From Aphanomyces cochlioides (lineage: Eukaryota > Oomycota > Saprolegniomycetes > Saprolegniales > Verrucalvaceae), in NCBI GenBank assembly GCA_019828595.1, contig JAHQRK010000049.1, positions 1 through 64,000 of the forward strand: a stretch of DNA of 64,000 nt. The letters run 5' to 3'. Below are positions 31,444 to 40,888 of the stretch, piece by piece; position 1 is the first letter of the stretch, and each line of letters starts with the position of its first letter. A model generated the notes under the pieces. It was given only the letters and a program-made list of their open reading frames with translations. It searched no databases and was not told the origin of the DNA. A program made the translations under genes and the position numbers.

Positions 31444-31725
31444 CGTCGCGGTGTCGTCTCTGCTTGGAGTATGACCAAGCAAACGTAACGACCAATCGCC
31501 ATCACCTTGACGCGTTACAAATGACATTATCCAAGTGATGGTCGTCAGGAGAGATGAGAGACTACTTGTCATCTCTGCGCGCTAGAGCTCCATAAAACGA
31601 CTAGTATTGCTTGTTGTGTCGCTTCCAGTTGGGCCGCAAGATGGGAAAGATCTTCTGGGGCATCCAGACAGCACTTTGTCACAAGAAGAGCCGAAAAGAG
31701 TTAGGATTATTATTGAAAATCTTTA
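31444..31725. other. 5' flank of the family copy at 30099-31443
   Basis: Short gap up to the foldback element. An open extension of the downstream frame reaches an ATG at 31572, otherwise nothing. Confidence 0.35.
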
Positions 31726-32185
31726 GGACCCGTCTGGCAACCGAAAATATTACAATAAATAGGTCCAAAATGCCATTTTGAGGCCAAATTCAATATTTAG
31801 GTCAAAATATGAACTTGTTTATCTCCAAGAGTTTTGCACCAAATCCAATATTTTTGGTTGGGATATACTCACTAGAGGCTCCCAAAATGCCATTTTACGA
31901 GATGGAGGTTTTAGGGTGCGTCTGGCAAAATTTCAAAATCAATATGCCATTTTCAGCAAAATTGGGATCAACGATTTATGGCGTATTCAAAATGGAAGTA
32001 AAACCTCCATTTCGTAAAATGGCATTTTGGGAGCCTCCAGTGAGTATATCCCAACCAAAAATATTGGATTTGGTGCAAAACTCTGAGATAATCAAGGTCA
32101 TATTTTTACCTCAATTATTGAATTTGGCCTCAAAATACCATTTTGGGCTTATTTATTGTAATAATTTCGGTTGCCAGACGGGCCC
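31726..32185. mobile_element. Foldback MITE with about 190 bp inverted arms and TTA duplication
   Basis: The ends GGACCCGTCTGGCAACCGAA and, inverted, GGGCCCGTCTGGCAACCGAA are followed by arms that match along about 190 bp (31726-31915 with 32005-32185). TTA flanks both sides (31723-31725, 32186-32188), as for Harbinger-type elements. The roughly 90 bp loop starts with a related end, GGGTGCGTCTGGCAA, preceded by its own TTA, so the loop is itself an insertion or end of a sister element. Confidence 0.8.
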
Positions 32186-32188
32186 TTA

Positions 32189-32275
32189 CCTCTATTTTGA
32201 ATATGCCATAAATCGTTAATCCCAATTTGGCTGAAAATGGCATATTGATTTTGAAATTTTGCCAGACGCACCCTT
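32189..32275 (-). repeat. Inverted copy of the foldback loop
   Basis: Ends TTTTGCCAGACGCACCC before TTA and is the reverse complement of the loop at 31915-32000 over about 85 bp. The sequence at 31726-32275 therefore has the order arm, loop, inverted arm, inverted loop. Confidence 0.7.
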
Positions 32276-32451
32276 AACTTTGTACCATTTTGGTGTAGTT
32301 CTGTTAGTAAAATCACAACTGAGAGCAGCTTCCAGGAATATCCATCATGGCGGAGCATCGACGAGCGGTATTGAACATGTTATAGTGTTATTTATGTAGG
32401 CTCTATTAAAAGTTCATCCTTCACATTTCCCCCTCACACTTATCTCCTTAC
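32276..32451. other. Intergenic
   Basis: Short gap without recognisable content before the truncated family copy. Confidence 0.3.
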
Positions 32452-33278
32452 AAAGACATTGCCAAGTACTACTCGAATGTTGTCATTTGCAATACCCAAA
32501 GAAGATCGCTTCGACGCTGAAGATGCCCACTGGTACAACGAGCGTTTGCATCCCATGGCATCGATAGAGTGGTTTGTCGAGACGTTTCCCAAGGCGATAG
32601 AGATTCCGAATAACTTTTGGGACCTACGCATTACTCGAGTCACGATTGTCATGAATGCGATGGACGATACGCGAACGAGCTGCAAGGATGTTTTGCCTCG
32701 ACTATCGCACTTGACGTAGTTGTTGATTGCAAATTATGACAATTCTTACGAGCCCAACGAATAAGTTACCATGCAATGTGGAATGATTTCTTTCAATTCG
32801 TGGTCACAAGTGCTCTGCTGAATGAAGTGCAAATCTTACTGAAGGCACAGCTACTTACTGAAGCCAATCTAACCAACCTCATGGCATGGTTTCGTCGTCC
32901 AACCTCCCGAGTTTACTCCTCAAAAGGAAGACTGGACTAACGCGGACAACGAGCTCAAGCAATCGCTTTACCAAGCCATGTTTGGCTGTTCCTCTCTGGA
33001 GAGACTCAAATTGTCATATTTCAACGTTGACGATGCGGATCACTCGACTGAGATTGTCCATCCAGTCGTTGCCACTCAACGATCTCGACTCTGACACTGT
33101 CAAGTTGTTAGCGAGCCGATTAGAAGGGTCCAAAGTCTTGCGACTCGAGCTTGGGGACAACGTGAACGTCAACGCTGACGCGATGGAATGTTTGTTGAAA
33201 GTCCTCCATCCGCCATTTAACTTTGACTAATTTGCGTTTCCCGCGAGAAAATTGGTGCAAATTCGCTCCGATGCTCGA
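32452..33278 (+). pseudogene. Truncated F-box-like/LRR copy
   Basis: Starts inside the family at YKDIAKYYSNVVIC and continues, with frame changes, as RLHPMASIEWFVETFPKAIE, FWDLRITRVTIVMNAMDD, SCKDVLPRLSHLT (stop), RRPTSRVYS and SLPLNDLDSDTVKLLASRLE. It ends abruptly at about 33278 within the repeat that precedes the helix NWCKLAPMLEK in relatives. Both ends are missing. Sequence agreement with the copy at 28486-29567 is high. Confidence 0.75.
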
Positions 33279-33579
33279 TTTATATATAACTTGATGTTTG
33301 TATGTAATAAAATAGTTTGACAGAAATGCATTTTGCGAGGAATGCACAGAAACGTTTTTCTGTGGATGTGTAAGAGCATCTCCGGTCACTGAGTTTTGCC
33401 ACTGAAACTGACTTTTTTCAGTGCCGAAAATCCGACCTGAGTTTCAGAACTGCGTGTTCCTTCAGCAAAACCTCCACCGGTACACGGAGTCTTTATCCCG
33501 TGTTTCTGTTAAATTTAATATCGAATAAACCCTCAGAGTGATTTGTTGTAGAAGATGACACAACATTCATTGTTATCTT

Positions 33580-33700
33580 GGTGCTGAGTCCCAGAATGTC
33601 GACGAGTATTGACTGGCTCCAGCAATTTGGGTCTTCAGATACTTGGATCAAAGTTCTACAGGCAAGCTCGCTCTCCGTGTCGGACATCCACACCAATATC
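33580..33700 (-). pseudogene. Myb-like accessory protein fragment (Harbinger)
   Basis: Reads VWMSDTESELACRTLIQVSE, clearly related to MSDAENELLCKSWVQVSED of the first Harbinger element, then ends after about 20 more residues. Only the N-terminal Myb-like helix region remains. Confidence 0.6.
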
Positions 33701-33935
33701 CTCTTGGCACTTGCAATAAATAATAGTAGCAGCAACCTCGAAAAGTATACATTCATTCAAACATTTCTTGCTATACATTAGAGAGCTTTCGGTAAGCCGA
33801 ATTTTGACTTTGACTTGAGGATCCTATCTCAAAGTCGATGTCAGAGAACATCGTCTTTCGGTACATTGTTGAACTTAGTACTTAGGATAATTCCTAAACA
33901 AAAATTCAACATCCTGAACAGTGTTTTCATTCAAC

Positions 33936-34575
33936 AAATGGTGCTCCCTCGAGTGTTGACGGCTGCGGAGGCGATCGACCTGATTGCGGGTGTTCTCCAC
34001 GCTTGCGAAGGGGACATTGATGATTTCTTATCGATCATGGACATATTGATATCTCGCAACGTGTTTCGTTCTCGACCTGGGCGACCATTAGTTTGCTACA
34101 ACAATTCCTTCAATCGCCACATGGACGATGGGACTGCTATTCACAACTTCCGTTTCACTGTCAATCAGCTGCAAACCCTTTCAGACAAACTTCATTTGCC
34201 TCATTTCATTATCACTACGTCGATGAACAAAGTGGACGCTCTAGAGGCGATTGCGCTCGTATGTCGACGTTTGACGGAACCGTCACGGCTTTTTACATCA
34301 GCAAATGAGTTTGAACGCTCAATGGAGGACTGTAGTCGAATTATCTTGGAAACAATCCGTCTGATCTACAAAGCATTCTCCAATCTACTATACTTTCACG
34401 AAAGATTAGCGACAGTTCGATGTGGTAAGCCCTGTAACAAGGTTAATCTAAGATTACATAGCGCAGTATGCCAAAGCTGTTGAGAAGAGGAGTGGCCTCA
34501 GTGCTTTGAAAACATGCATCGGTTTTATCGACGGAACGAAACAGTATATATCACGGCCAACACCTCGGCTCAATG
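33936..34575 (+). pseudogene. PIF-type DDE transposase, N-terminal part
   Basis: From MVLPRVLTAAEAIDLIAGVL the frame is open to about 34430 with a helical N-terminal region (FRFTVNQLQTLSDKLHLP, ALVCRRLTEPSRL). It continues in another frame or after a short intron near 34425-34480 as EKRSGLSALKTCIGFIDGTK; the FIDGT block is the first catalytic Asp motif of DDE_Tnp_4 nucleases. The rest is missing. Distinct from the transposase at 7865-9264, but similar in type to the fragment at 50043. Confidence 0.65.
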
Positions 34576-35460
34576 CAGCGGACAGCCGAGCGAGAAGATG
34601 CGACAAGGGGAGAAAATGCTGACGACGAAGCGAGTTCAGAAGACAGTTCAGCGGACAGCTCCGACGGCGAAGTCAAGGATATGAGCCTAGTCTACATTTC
34701 TGAAGACGAAGATAACGATGGCCAGCTGGACGAGAAAACCCTCGAAATGCGGGAGAAGAATCGAGCCGACCGCGAACGACGTGAGCGCCACAAGATCGAG
34801 AAGTATGGGCCAGATTTTCGCCGTGCAGAGTCAGATTCCTCCGTCACATCCCTCAGCGGCGAAGACACCGACGAGTACAAAGAGCGCAACTATCAGAAAG
34901 CTCAAGCGAAGAAGGCGGAAAAAGAAGCGAAAGAACAAAGAACTGATGCGACGCAATCATCGAATGTATTCAACAGTGGTTGTGACAGATATCAAGCACC
35001 CGCGGATCACAAACTTTGATCGCAAGTTCCTAGTTGAATGGAAGAAGAAGCGCCTGGAGTACGAACGGCTGCTCAGAGACAAGTGCCGACATGCAGGCAA
35101 TGCGAAGAGCCAAATGGTTGGATACATCGAGTCATGCGATCCAAATCTGCTGCGCTCCATGTGTGAAACGATATGGTTCGAACCCGACATCACGAAACAG
35201 CGACTGCGCGAAAGGATCGAAGAGATTCTGAACACACCGTCTCATTCATTTGGAATTACTGAAGCTGATCTAGAAGATTACTGCCACGATCTGCGCATGC
35301 CGGGAACAGGCTCGGTCGGTTGCCAGTCGTCTAGGCCTATTCATGATGCAAGTCAACGATGTCATTGAAAAATACGCCTTGAAGGAAGTGAGAATGAATC
35401 CTCGAACATACTTGACGTCTGTATTGGACTTAACAGAAACATATTTTGTCCGAACACTCG
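34573..35460 (+). pseudogene. Gypsy-type Gag relic
   Basis: Three overlapping frames together give one Gag-like protein. First an acidic, then charged region (KNRADRERRERHKIEKYGPD), then TDIKHPRITNFDRKFLVEWK and EYERLLRDKCRHAG, then MMQVNDVIEKYALKE. The middle part aligns by eye with the intact Gag at 36834-38690 (IKAPEIESYDRDHLVAWLKK). At least two frameshifts; no zinc knuckle, protease or polymerase follows. Opposite strand to the intact copy. Confidence 0.55.
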
Positions 35461-36113
35461 GACAATATGCTCGGACATACCTGTGGTTTGTATAGGCACA
35501 AGGTGGGTATATTCGTGTTGACCCCGAGCGCCCGGGAGGCCGTCTGCGCAAGCGCGGCCGGACGAGAGCCCGGATCTAAGCCTCTCTAACCAAATGATCT
35601 TTATTTATTTCTCGTCGGGATAAGGCCGTGCCGCTCCCTGGCGAGGCCTGTGGAGCAATGAATCACACTTTATCGGAAAATAGTATTTTATCCGTTTAAA
35701 TGCTCTAAGTACGTGTCCGAAGCGTGTCGCATGTCCGAGTCGTGATGGTATGGGGATTTGGTAAAGTAAACCGGCGTCCTCTTACTTTACTGTTCTTAAC
35801 GGTATAGTCACTTTACTGTAAGTTGAGGGGTAAAGGAAACCGTCGCACACTACCTCGGATGCCTGCAAAATTGGTGCAGTGTGGAAACTCACAATGCTTC
35901 CCACCGTCGTGGCGAAAGTGCTTCCACCGAAGTGTGGACCATTGTACAACCTTCTACGGAGCAGAACTTGATCGCATCTGTCGGGACAGAGTTAATTCCA
36001 CAAAGGACACATATTGCAGATAATATTGTCCTTTTCAGTGAAATGTGGACTTGGCAGGTCATTGACCAAATCGCATAGTAATCAATCGACTATGCTGAAT
36101 TTAATATGAAATA
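35461..36113. other. Possible retroelement non-coding remains
   Basis: Begins with repeated CGGACA words and a GC-rich stretch (GCCCGGGAGGCCGTCTGCGC at 35528), then AT-rich sequence. The motif GGCACGGCCTTA, read on the minus strand near 35630, recurs on the plus strand at 41397. No gene seen and no LTR pair could be established. Confidence 0.3.
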
Positions 36114-36356
36114 TTGTACTGTCTTTTTCGTCCAAATTTACAGTTTTGATCAAAATCGACGAAATTTATGTGATCAATCTGGCAATAGTGAATTCAAGTA
36201 TAATCGGAAGGTACATGAATTAATGTGTGTGTGTGTTGGTGTGTTTTGTGTGTGTTTAAACAAATTCTGGACGCTGATTGGCTGGTTCGATTTGGTGATT
36301 GATTGAAAGTTTGATCGATTTCTGCCAGGTTCGGATATTTTGAGTCAATCAGAGAA
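36114..36356 (+). mobile_element. MITE family 1, copy 2
   Basis: About 243 bp, inverse orientation to the copy at 1299-1533, with the same TTTTTCGTCCAAATTTACAG start region and GATCGATTTCTGCCAGG end region. The terminal bases differ slightly (TTGTACTGTC instead of TTGTC). Confidence 0.7.
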
Positions 36357-36443
36357 TATAGTATGCAAAGTTCAGTACAATTTCTTCCTAGCAATGGTAC
36401 CTGCATTCCAGAATACCACCACGCATGATTTCTACGCCAACTA

Positions 36444-36800
36444 CTACCTCAAACGGTCAATGTTGATTCCAACCAATCGGAGCGTCTGGTCGGATACCAG
36501 CAGCTCATCACCTTCGGCCACGATGTAGCACTTCCTCTTGCCAGGTACGCGCACTGCTCCAGCCGATGTCTGCATGGTGAGGCCCAATTCCACGTAGGCG
36601 TATGATTCGAAGCCTTGATCGTTGCAACCAATGCCGCGGAGGTGTTCGCACAGCTGAACTATCTCGAGCTTCGGGCATCTTGTTTGAAGTTGTTTGAGAA
36701 TCGACATTGGGATGACATCGATCTCAGCGCCGGTGTCGGGACAATACAGGGACAATACAAGGACAAGAACGCTATATTAACATTAATAGCGCTCTTGTCC
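36444..36800 (-). pseudogene. Retroviral-type aspartic protease of a Gypsy element, truncated
   Basis: Downstream of, and in the same frame as, the Gag at 36834-38690, after its stop codon. It contains the protease active-site motif CPDTGAEIDVIP and continues as a folded beta-rich domain (ESYAYVELGLTMQTSAG, KRKCYIVAEGDELLVSD). It ends at 36444 without any reverse transcriptase or integrase, so the element is truncated here. Confidence 0.65.
36761..36800. repeat. 40 bp imperfect palindrome between Gag and protease
   Basis: GGACAAGAACGCTATATTAA is followed by a nearly perfect inverted copy ending GCGCTCTTGTCC. The GGACAATACA word is repeated twice just beside it (36738-36760). It lies about 35 bp beyond the Gag stop codon, inside the Gag-protease junction. 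Confidence 0.6.
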
Positions 36801-36833
36801 TAAGTCATTCTTCGCGCGTTTCGCCTTCTTGCG

Positions 36834-38690
36834 TTACATGTAGCTGTTGTGGCTGGCGGCGTTCGCAATCTTCTTCACCTTTCTCTCGCTTGAACTTGTA
36901 CGCTCTGGGCATTGCGCCATCATATGACCCGGCTTGCGGCAGTTGTAGCACACACCAGACGGCTTCAAGTCAAACTTCACCTTGGGCTTGTCATCCTTTC
37001 CCGATGTTGGGCCATACTTCGTCATTCGCTGGTTGTGGCGAGTGTTGGCATGCAGGTCACCCTGGGGGGACCGATGCGATGCTTCTGGACTTTCCGTGTC
37101 CTTGCGATCATGTGATCGGCGGAACTTGGTCTTGGGTTCGGGTGACGGACTTGACGAACTGAAACTGTCTTCACGTTCCCGCATGAGTGACGTCATCGCA
37201 TGTTTTTCCACCAGTTCCTCTGCAGATCGGTGTATCTCCATCTGTTCCTCAATCAAATCGCTGAGCGCTTCAAGTGTGTGTCTTCTTGGGTCCACGTTGT
37301 AGTTCTCACGCACTTGACCTTGGAGGGTGAGTGGTCGAATCTTCGTGATGGCTATGCGGAGGAACACCTTGCGGACATCCTTGTCTTCCATAGACCGTTG
37401 CAGACAATTGTCTTGAATCGCAGTGTAGAGTTGGTCCATAAAATCCAGTAATCGAGAGTTGACATCTCCCTTCCTCTTCATCAACACATCACTGAGGGCT
37501 TTCTTGATCTCGCATTCTGTGGCGCGCTTCATCGACGGTCTCGTTTCCACAATATTCCGGATGTATTGCTGGAATCGGTCTTCCGTGAGATCACGCACGT
37601 CGATCTTCAGCTTGATCTTGCATAGCACCTCGAGCAGGCTACGCGAGATGGAGTCCATCCATTTCTTCGTGTAGGCTTGCCATTCCATTCCATGTTCCGT
37701 TGCGGCAGAACGTACATCGCCTTCGTACTTGATGCGCTTCTTGAGCCATGCCACCAGATGATCGCGATCGTAACTTTCGATTTCTGGCGCCTTGATATAT
37801 GACTGGAGAAAAAACTTAATGCCGCCACCAGATGGTTGGTCCTGTCTGGCGCGTCGCACTGGCGATCTGCTCCAAGATCGTCCACGTGGTGGAGATCGTC
37901 GTCGCGGCAACGAGCGGTCGCGTCTTGGAGGTCGGTCATGTCGTGGAGATCTTTCTCGTCGCGGGGATCGCTCACGTCTTGGGGATAATTCACGTCGCGG
38001 AGAACGCTCACGTCGAGGAGATTGGTCTTGTCTTCCGTCAGCAATATGTCCCCATCCACCGCCAGGGATGGGATGGTTGGACGGCGGTACGCCTTTTGTC
38101 CACGCATCTTCGATTTCTTGCGCGCGCTGTGCGTCAACTTGAGGGCGCTGGGTATCGTGTCCGCGTTGGCGCTGTTCCTCGATTTTCGCTTCGCGGCGCT
38201 TGTTCGCGGCGATGGTTTCTTCCTCGATCTTTTTCCGCTGAGTCTTCGTGATTTTGACCTTCATGATGCCGAGCATCTTGTTTTCCATCTGGCCGACCTT
38301 CTTCTTCGCAGCATGAAGTTCGTCGTCGTCGACAAAGAAAGGGTCGTCATATTCTTCGTTCCTTTCCATCCACTCGGTGTCCATGTAGCGGATGCCCGGT
38401 GTACGCGGCTTGACGGGGATCTGATAGCGCGCCTTTGCTGCTTCGTACAGCACGACCTTGTGGTGGATTATGGCGTACTCGTCATACGTGAGGTCCTTCG
38501 GCTCCTTCGTGTCATGGGTTACGTCATTCGCCAGCCGTTGGAATAATTCCCGTTGGACGCTCGTCATAGTCGCTGACAGAGGTCCCCAACTTGGGCTTCG
38601 GCTTCGTTCCGACGCTTGGCTTGTTGCAGTTGGTGCTTCCGTGGCCACCGCGTCGTCACTCTTCGTCTCCTCGGAACTACCAGGGTCCAT
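36834..38690 (-). CDS. gag: Ty3/Gypsy-type Gag polyprotein with an RS-rich segment (618 aa)
   Basis: Open for 618 codons from ATG 38690. Residues 1-60 are acidic and Ser/Thr-rich. Residues about 130-200 form a charged, probably coiled-coil region (KKIEEETIAANKRREAKIEE). Residues about 225-285 are a run of RSPRRE-type repeats resembling the RS domain of splicing factors. A capsid-like helical region follows (YIKAPEIESYDRDHLVAWLK). A CX2CX4HX4C zinc knuckle (CYNCRKPGHMMAQC) lies near residue 585. Gag packages element RNA in virus-like particles. The frame ends in TAA; protease sequence continues in the same frame, so fusion would need readthrough. An RS-rich run of this kind is unusual for Gag. 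Confidence 0.75.
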   Translation of the reverse strand: MDPGSSEETKSDDAVATEAPTATSQASERSRSPSWGPLSATMTSVQRELFQRLANDVTHDTKEPKDLTYDEYAIIHHKVVLYEAAKARYQIPVKPRTPGIRYMDTEWMERNEEYDDPFFVDDDELHAAKKKVGQMENKMLGIMKVKITKTQRKKIEEETIAANKRREAKIEEQRQRGHDTQRPQVDAQRAQEIEDAWTKGVPPSNHPIPGGGWGHIADGRQDQSPRRERSPRRELSPRRERSPRRERSPRHDRPPRRDRSLPRRRSPPRGRSWSRSPVRRARQDQPSGGGIKFFLQSYIKAPEIESYDRDHLVAWLKKRIKYEGDVRSAATEHGMEWQAYTKKWMDSISRSLLEVLCKIKLKIDVRDLTEDRFQQYIRNIVETRPSMKRATECEIKKALSDVLMKRKGDVNSRLLDFMDQLYTAIQDNCLQRSMEDKDVRKVFLRIAITKIRPLTLQGQVRENYNVDPRRHTLEALSDLIEEQMEIHRSAEELVEKHAMTSLMREREDSFSSSSPSPEPKTKFRRSHDRKDTESPEASHRSPQGDLHANTRHNQRMTKYGPTSGKDDKPKVKFDLKPSGVCYNCRKPGHMMAQCPERTSSSERKVKKIANAASHNSYM

Positions 38691-39190
38691 TTCCTGTACC
38701 GCTGGCGGCCCCGCTTCTGCTTGTGCGGGACTTCTCAGCTGTCGCAGCTTCTTTAACGCTCATCTTTCTGCTTCTTCGCTTTTTGGAAAGTGGCTTCCAA
38801 TAGGGCTTCCGTTTGCGAAGAGGCAGTTGGCTTCTGCGTCTCATCGCTAAAGTATACTTTGTGGAGAGGCAACCCGCGAAAGTTTATCGAACACACCAAT
38901 AGGGGAGTGCCGCCTCCCTGTCAAATGCAATCGATTAACTTAACACGGTAAAACCAAATCTGCCGATCTTGGACTCGGTCCTTGGCCGAGGAGTTGCCTT
39001 GAACAGGCGCAACCTTTGGGCCGACCAGTCGCCAGATCGCAGTCACTCAGACTGACTATGCAATACACAACACCCATCAACTGCATCTTGACACAAGAGC
39101 ACGACACTCGACTGTCACCCGAGGGACAAGTCTGTGTGCGGATGGAGATGGCTTACCTCCATCACACAACAATTAGCATGCTTGGGATCA
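38691..39190. other. Leader or flank of the Gypsy element, no gene recognised
   Basis: Probably includes the 5' leader of the Gag gene; no convincing LTR or primer-binding site could be identified by eye. Confidence 0.3.
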
Positions 39191-39345
39191 TTTCCCGCAC
39201 GGCGTCCAACACCGGAAATTTCGTGAAATGATGTCGATCGCTGGCAAATGTTTTCGACGCGGTGGCGGGCAGCATTGAATCGTTCCATACTGCGAGGGAG
39301 ACGCAAACACACGCCCGAGTGACTCGGTTCTTGTCTAGTGAGTAA
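39191..39345 (+). pseudogene. Relic of a WRKY19-like zinc-repeat gene
   Basis: A short stretch (GCAAATGTTTTCGACGCGGT, ATCGTTCCATACTGC) matches the last repeats of the copy at 43905-44180 but lacks its reading frame; the shared downstream sequence includes TTTCCTCC near 39370. A decayed duplicate of the same locus. Confidence 0.5.
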
Positions 39346-39909
39346 TATTGCAGGGGGGAGGGGGCTTTCCTCCAGTGGGGGGGCAACTAGTACAACCTGT
39401 GTCCATCGTGGGGGGAGCATTCGGTGGTTGATCAACCAAAAGTAGTGGTCAAGCGAGCGTGCAAGATGTCAAGTGGGCTCGTCCTTCCTTGCGAAACTTG
39501 ATTGCTCGCGATTCAATCGCGTGAGCACGACCATGCCACGACAACTTTCGCTGACATCCATTTCGGAGCTCCGGAATGGTTTTCATGGCGTTTCGTCAAA
39601 CTTGCACGTTGTGCTTTGCTCTGTACACCAACGCGTAGTTGTTGCGTGTAGAGGACGACAGTGTATACCTCTTGACTCTGTCGTCCCACGGATGACAATT
39701 CAAGATGTAAACAAAACAATTGGCAACACTCTCGTCGGCAATCTTCGTGGAATGATTGTGGAAACCGCAATGTCTGTTTATTGTGCTTGGATAAGTCGAG
39801 AGACAACAATCTTTCTCTCATTTGTTTCAATTCACGCATCATTTTGCAAATTGCCACCCGATGAACGATGCGACTTTTGATCGCCCTCGCGCTGACTTCG
39901 TGTGCCGCC
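39346..39909. other. No gene recognised
   Basis: Contains poly-G runs (39350-39420) and an open minus-strand frame (39513-39920) without recognisable features. Confidence 0.35.
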
Positions 39910-40366
39910 ATGGCGTTCAACCAGCCTCGCCAAGACTCGCCAGTTATGATGGCGCATGAACAAGTCGCGATTGGCTCTGTCGTGTACGATAACCGCGCTC
40001 TGAAAGGTGAAGGGACGAAGCAAAAGGGACGAAAACACGGCTAGAAAGCCAAGGGATATCGTCCAGATCTGGCAGCGAGCGAAGAAGAGTCGGAAGCCTC
40101 CCCTGCCAGAGAATTGAAGGTGATGAGAAGTTTTGGTCGTAAGGTCGGTGATGCGGTAGGTGGAGTTGGTGGTGGGATCGTTGGGGCGGGGCTTGCTGGT
40201 GCCGGAGCTGGTCTTAAGCGCCGCAGCACCAATGCTCGCTCCCGTCGGTGTTGCAGCTGCAGCGGTGGCAGGCGGGGTCGCGGGTGCGGGAGCTGGTGTA
40301 CACCTTGCCAAGCGAGTGGGCGACAAGATCGCCGAGAGAAGAAATCGACGGCGAAACCGGGGTTAA
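39910..40366 (+). pseudogene. Glycine-zipper-like small protein gene, broken
   Basis: From ATG 39910 the frame reads MAFNQPRQDSPVMMAHEQVA and meets a TAG at 40042. In the same frame it continues KAKGYRPDLAASEEESEASP and VGDAVGGVGGGIVGAGLAGA. After a frameshift near 40210 a second glycine/alanine-rich segment follows (AAAAVAGGVAGAGAGV), with a basic C-terminus (KIAERRNRRRNRG) and a TAA at 40364. The GxxxG-type spacing suggests one or two membrane-associating helices. No family is identified. A TAG and one frameshift would have to be removed, or spliced out, for a full product. Confidence 0.4.
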
Positions 40367-40605
40367 CCCACAGAACACTGGTCGACATAGCCACGACAAG
40401 ACTCGGTCATTGCCCTCGACATAGAACCACGACCAAGTTAGCTCTGGTGCATTCTTTAACACGCTGAATTACGTTTTGTCCTTGCTACTGTGGGTCCACA
40501 GAGAGAACAAATGCATCTAGAATTGTCAACTTTAGCATGGTAGATTGCGTCGCCCATTCCGCATCCCCTACAAAGTTTACCCATCTGTGATGTCCATCTC
40601 GAGCG
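40367..40605. other. Intergenic
   Basis: Short gap before the MITE at 40606; nothing recognised. Confidence 0.3.
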
Positions 40606-40888
40606 GGAAGTGATAAAGGCACCACCCCATGAGGTTAGCGGCACCACCCCGGTACTTAAATAAGGAAATATTTAGGGTAAAACTCCTCAGGGTTTGCTGA
40701 AACTGCGCCGCCAAGCAGCTCCTGAGCCTGGAACGTCCTTCGCCACGGCACAGCAGCATGTACGTCTACCCTGTTCAACTGCAACGCACTCTTGTTTAGG
40801 CTCCTAGGCACACAAAAGCAACATATATTTCTTATTTAAGTACCGGGGCGGTGCCGCTAACCTCCTGGGGTGGTGCCTTTATCCGTCC
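40606..40888. mobile_element. MITE with about 60 bp inverted ends and a 10-12 bp target duplication
   Basis: Inverted ends contain GATAAAGGCACCACCCCATG and TTAGCGGCACCACCCCGGTA on the left, matched with few differences on the right for about 60 bp. CCATCTCGAGCG occurs directly on both sides (40594-40605, 40889-40900). Long inverted ends with a duplication of this length fit a Mutator-like (MULE) non-autonomous element. Confidence 0.75.

Larger units (their letters stand above)
33374..34575. mobile_element. Second PIF/Harbinger-type element, right side lost
   Basis: The left end GAGCATCTCCGGTCACTGAG resembles the terminal repeat at 6716 and is followed by similar CACTGA-rich subterminal sequence. 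Inside are a Myb-like fragment on the minus strand (33580-33700) and the first part of a transposase on the plus strand (33936-34575). The element is cut at about 34575, where Gag-like sequence begins. The two genes diverge here, unlike the convergent pair at 7002-9264. Confidence 0.7.

Noticed and set aside
37792..38850. Several long plus-strand open frames (up to 174 codons) opposite the Gag gene
   Set aside because: They are antisense to an intact 618-codon Gag with a zinc knuckle; the arginine/serine-rich repeats open the complementary frames too.
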